From CAINVV01 sp964506325 (GTDB lineage: Bacteria; Bacteroidota; Bacteroidia; Bacteroidales; Prolixibacteraceae): a stretch of DNA of 17,408 bases. This document shows positions 15,408 through 17,408 of this stretch, in pieces. Below the pieces are notes generated by a model. The model did not search any database, was not told the origin of the DNA, and was given only the letters and a program-made list of their open reading frames with translations. Within the stretch, counting starts at the first letter, position 1. Each line of letters opens with the position of its first letter. Position numbers and translations under genes: made by a program. Where the stretch lies: the NCBI GenBank assembly GCA_964506325.1, contig CAZDLO010000068.1, forward strand, positions 1 to 17,408, in the 5' to 3' direction.

Positions 15408-17318
15408 ATGAAAACATTAATAGAACTTTTTGAAACAAGTGTGAAGAAGTTCCCGGAAAATCCGTTGCTCTGGGAGAAACTGACTGATAAGTACGTGCCC
15501 TCCTCCTACCAGGAAATTCAGCAATCCGTTTATCAGCTGGGCGCAGGATTAATGGTTCTGGGTATGAAAAAAGGCGAACGGGCAGGACTGCTCTCAGAAG
15601 GCAGGAATTATTGGTTAACCAGTGAACTCGCAATCTTATATTGCGGAGGAATCAATGTCCCTCTGTCTGTTAAACTGGAGCCATCCGAATTAAAATTCAG
15701 GATTGAACATTCGGGTGCCAAAATTATGATAATTTCTGCTGGTCATGCTGCCAAACTCGCCGAAATTATTGATCAGCTTCCAAATCTTGAAACTGTCATT
15801 CTGATGGATGGGAATGCCCGCCCTAAAACAAAAGAGGTAAATTTTGCGGATGTTGTCAAAAAAGGAGCCGAATTTCTGGCCAATGAAGAAAACAGGAAGG
15901 AATTTGAACAGATTTGGCAAAATATCGCGCCCGACGATGTAGTTAACATTTCCTATACATCAGGAACAACAGCCGATCCAAAGGGGATCATGCTTACGCA
16001 TTACAATTATGCCATCAATGTTATCCAGGCACATTCTGTACTAGACATATCTTCTGATTACATAACACTTGCGACTTTACCCTGGGACCATTCATTCGCT
16101 CACACTGCCTGCCTTTATACCTTTATGATGAAAGGAGCCTCTGTTGCCTCTATTCAAAGCGGCAAGACCCCTCTGGAGACACTTCGCAATGTTCCTTTGA
16201 ATATAAAGGAGATCAAACCGGTGATCATGATGAGCGTCCCGGCCTTGTCCAAAAATTTCCGCAAAAACATTGAGAAGGGAATCCAGGCTAAAGGTGCAAT
16301 TACGGAAAAATTATTCAACCACGCCCTCAAAGTTGGCTACGCCTATAACGGAGATGGATGGAACAAGGGAAAAGGATGGAGAGCCCTGTTAAAGCCATTG
16401 GTAGTCCTTTACGACAAAATCATTTTTTCCAAGATTCGTGAGAATTTCGGTGGAAACCTGAAATTCTTTATAGGAGGCGGTGCCCTGCTGGATATAGAAT
16501 TGCAAAGATTTTTCAGTGCCATCGGAATACCTGTTTACCAGGGGTACGGACTTACAGAAGCATCTCCGATCATTTCCGCCAATTCTCCGCTAGCGGTAAA
16601 ATTTGGATCGTCAGGAAAAATTGTTGCACACCTTGAGGCGAAAATCGTCGACAGTGACGGCAACGAGCTTCCAAAAGGTCAAAAAGGAGAAATCATTGTA
16701 AAAGGCGGTAATGTAATGAAGGGGTACTGGAAAAATCCCAAGGCCACCAGTGAAACGATCGTCGACAATTGGCTGCATACCGGTGATATGGGATATTTGT
16801 CTGCCGACAATTATCTATATGTCATGGGGCGATTCAAGAGCCTTCTAATTGGCAATGACGGGGAAAAATTCAGTCCCGAAGGGATTGAAGAGGCTATGGT
16901 AGATCAGTCTCCGGTTATTGACCAGGCCATGCTTTACAACAATCAGAATCCATACACGGTTGGATTATTCGTGCCGAATATAGCTGAGATTAAGCGCCAG
17001 CTGGAGAAGCAGGGAATTACCCTTAACAGTGAGGCAGGGGCCCAGAAGGCACTGGAAATGATCAAACAGGAAGTGGATCAGTACAAAAAGGGAGGCAAAT
17101 ATGAAAATATGTTTCCTGAAAGATGGCTGCCGGCATGCATAGCAATTCTGCCTGAAGCATTTACTGAACAAAACCACATGCTCAACAGCACGATGAAGAT
17201 GGTAAGGGGAAAGATTACGGAACATTACAGTTCAGAAATAAACTTCCTTTACACGCCAGAATCAAAAAACATATTCAATCAGCAAAACATCACTGCTTTG
17301 CAAAAGTGGAACTCTTAA
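15408..17318 (+). CDS. Long-chain fatty acid-CoA ligase (AMP-binding)
   Basis: A 636-aa ANL-superfamily adenylating enzyme that activates a fatty acid as acyl-AMP and then acyl-CoA. Motifs: P-loop YTSGTTADPKG (183-193), YGLTEASPI (380-388), HTGD (457-460) and the hinge region GRFKSLLIGNDGEKFSPEGIE (474-494, split here only by my reading). The length and the region after the P-loop (LATLPWDHSFAHT, then a KGWRALLKPL segment) fit the long-chain group (FadD15-like) and not acetyl-CoA synthetase. No signal peptide; it probably associates with the inner face of the membrane. The ATG at 15408 is preceded by 235 nt in which I see no clear promoter. Chain-length preference cannot be read from sequence. 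Confidence 0.9.
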   Translation: MKTLIELFETSVKKFPENPLLWEKLTDKYVPSSYQEIQQSVYQLGAGLMVLGMKKGERAGLLSEGRNYWLTSELAILYCGGINVPLSVKLEPSELKFRIEHSGAKIMIISAGHAAKLAEIIDQLPNLETVILMDGNARPKTKEVNFADVVKKGAEFLANEENRKEFEQIWQNIAPDDVVNISYTSGTTADPKGIMLTHYNYAINVIQAHSVLDISSDYITLATLPWDHSFAHTACLYTFMMKGASVASIQSGKTPLETLRNVPLNIKEIKPVIMMSVPALSKNFRKNIEKGIQAKGAITEKLFNHALKVGYAYNGDGWNKGKGWRALLKPLVVLYDKIIFSKIRENFGGNLKFFIGGGALLDIELQRFFSAIGIPVYQGYGLTEASPIISANSPLAVKFGSSGKIVAHLEAKIVDSDGNELPKGQKGEIIVKGGNVMKGYWKNPKATSETIVDNWLHTGDMGYLSADNYLYVMGRFKSLLIGNDGEKFSPEGIEEAMVDQSPVIDQAMLYNNQNPYTVGLFVPNIAEIKRQLEKQGITLNSEAGAQKALEMIKQEVDQYKKGGKYENMFPERWLPACIAILPEAFTEQNHMLNSTMKMVRGKITEHYSSEINFLYTPESKNIFNQQNITALQKWNS

Positions 17319-17354
17319 CAAAGTGCTACTCTCCACAAAAAAAACCGAAGGAAA

Positions 17355-17382
17355 TTCCGAGGGCACTGAAAAAGTCCCTCGG
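17355..17382. terminator. Hairpin after the acyl-CoA synthetase gene, possible terminator
   Basis: Arms TCCGAGGG (17355-17362) and CCCTCGGA (17375-17382), extended by ACT/AGT past one bulged C, with a 5-nt loop. No T-run follows on the plus strand; a run of eight A at about 17336-17343 would give U residues for a transcript coming from the right on the minus strand. Which gene it serves is unclear. Confidence 0.4.
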
Positions 17383-17408
17383 ACACAGTAATTAAATAAA
17401 AAGCAGTA

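Overview
The window reads as ordinary housekeeping chromosome from a member of the phylum Bacteroidetes (Bacteroidota), probably a draft or metagenome scaffold. The evidence is the gene content (DUF3822 next to rsmD, a six-domain S1 protein with a Bacteroidetes-type tail, a two-domain guaA, a secreted DUF1080 protein) and several promoters of the Bacteroidetes form TTTG-N19/20-TAnnTTTG. A 100-N gap at 6616-6715 marks an assembly join. I see no phage, transposon, CRISPR array, defence locus or biosynthetic cluster.

Layout. 1-52: 5' part of a tRNA-Asp (minus), with its promoter at 108-139. 292-1685: rsmD and a DUF3822 gene overlapping by 10 nt (minus). 1903-3327: RecD-like helicase (plus), convergent with rnz (3345-4259, minus). 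4364-6933: an rpsA-STAS transcription unit (minus), running from a near-consensus promoter at 6984-7014 to a strong terminator at 4310-4339. 7153-11191 (plus): CYTH protein, a possible 54-aa ORF, rfbD, a phosphohexomutase overlapping rfbD by 17 nt, and a secreted DUF1080 protein, closed by a long hairpin terminator at 11206-11253. 11308-12834: guaA (plus), convergent with a calcineurin-like phosphatase (12838-13758, minus) with 3 bp between the stop codons. 13759-14116: divergent intergenic region. 14117-15172: galM. 15408-17318: long-chain acyl-CoA synthetase.

How the genes work together. There are three loose themes. Translation and RNA: tRNA-Asp, RsmD, RNase Z and S1. Sugar phosphate and sugar conversion: RfbD, phosphohexomutase, DUF1080 and GalM. 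General metabolism: GuaA and acyl-CoA synthetase. Only the rfbD-mutase-DUF1080 group and the rpsA-STAS pair look like real operons.

The part most worth a second look is the S1 gene. Its N-terminal extension is a 39-bp in-frame tandem repeat in which the assembly broke. Its sixth S1 domain is cut by an in-frame TAA (4931-4933), although the remaining 68 codons, including a 17-A run and a Bacteroidetes-like S1 tail, stay open in the same frame down to 4724. I found no convincing new biological system here.
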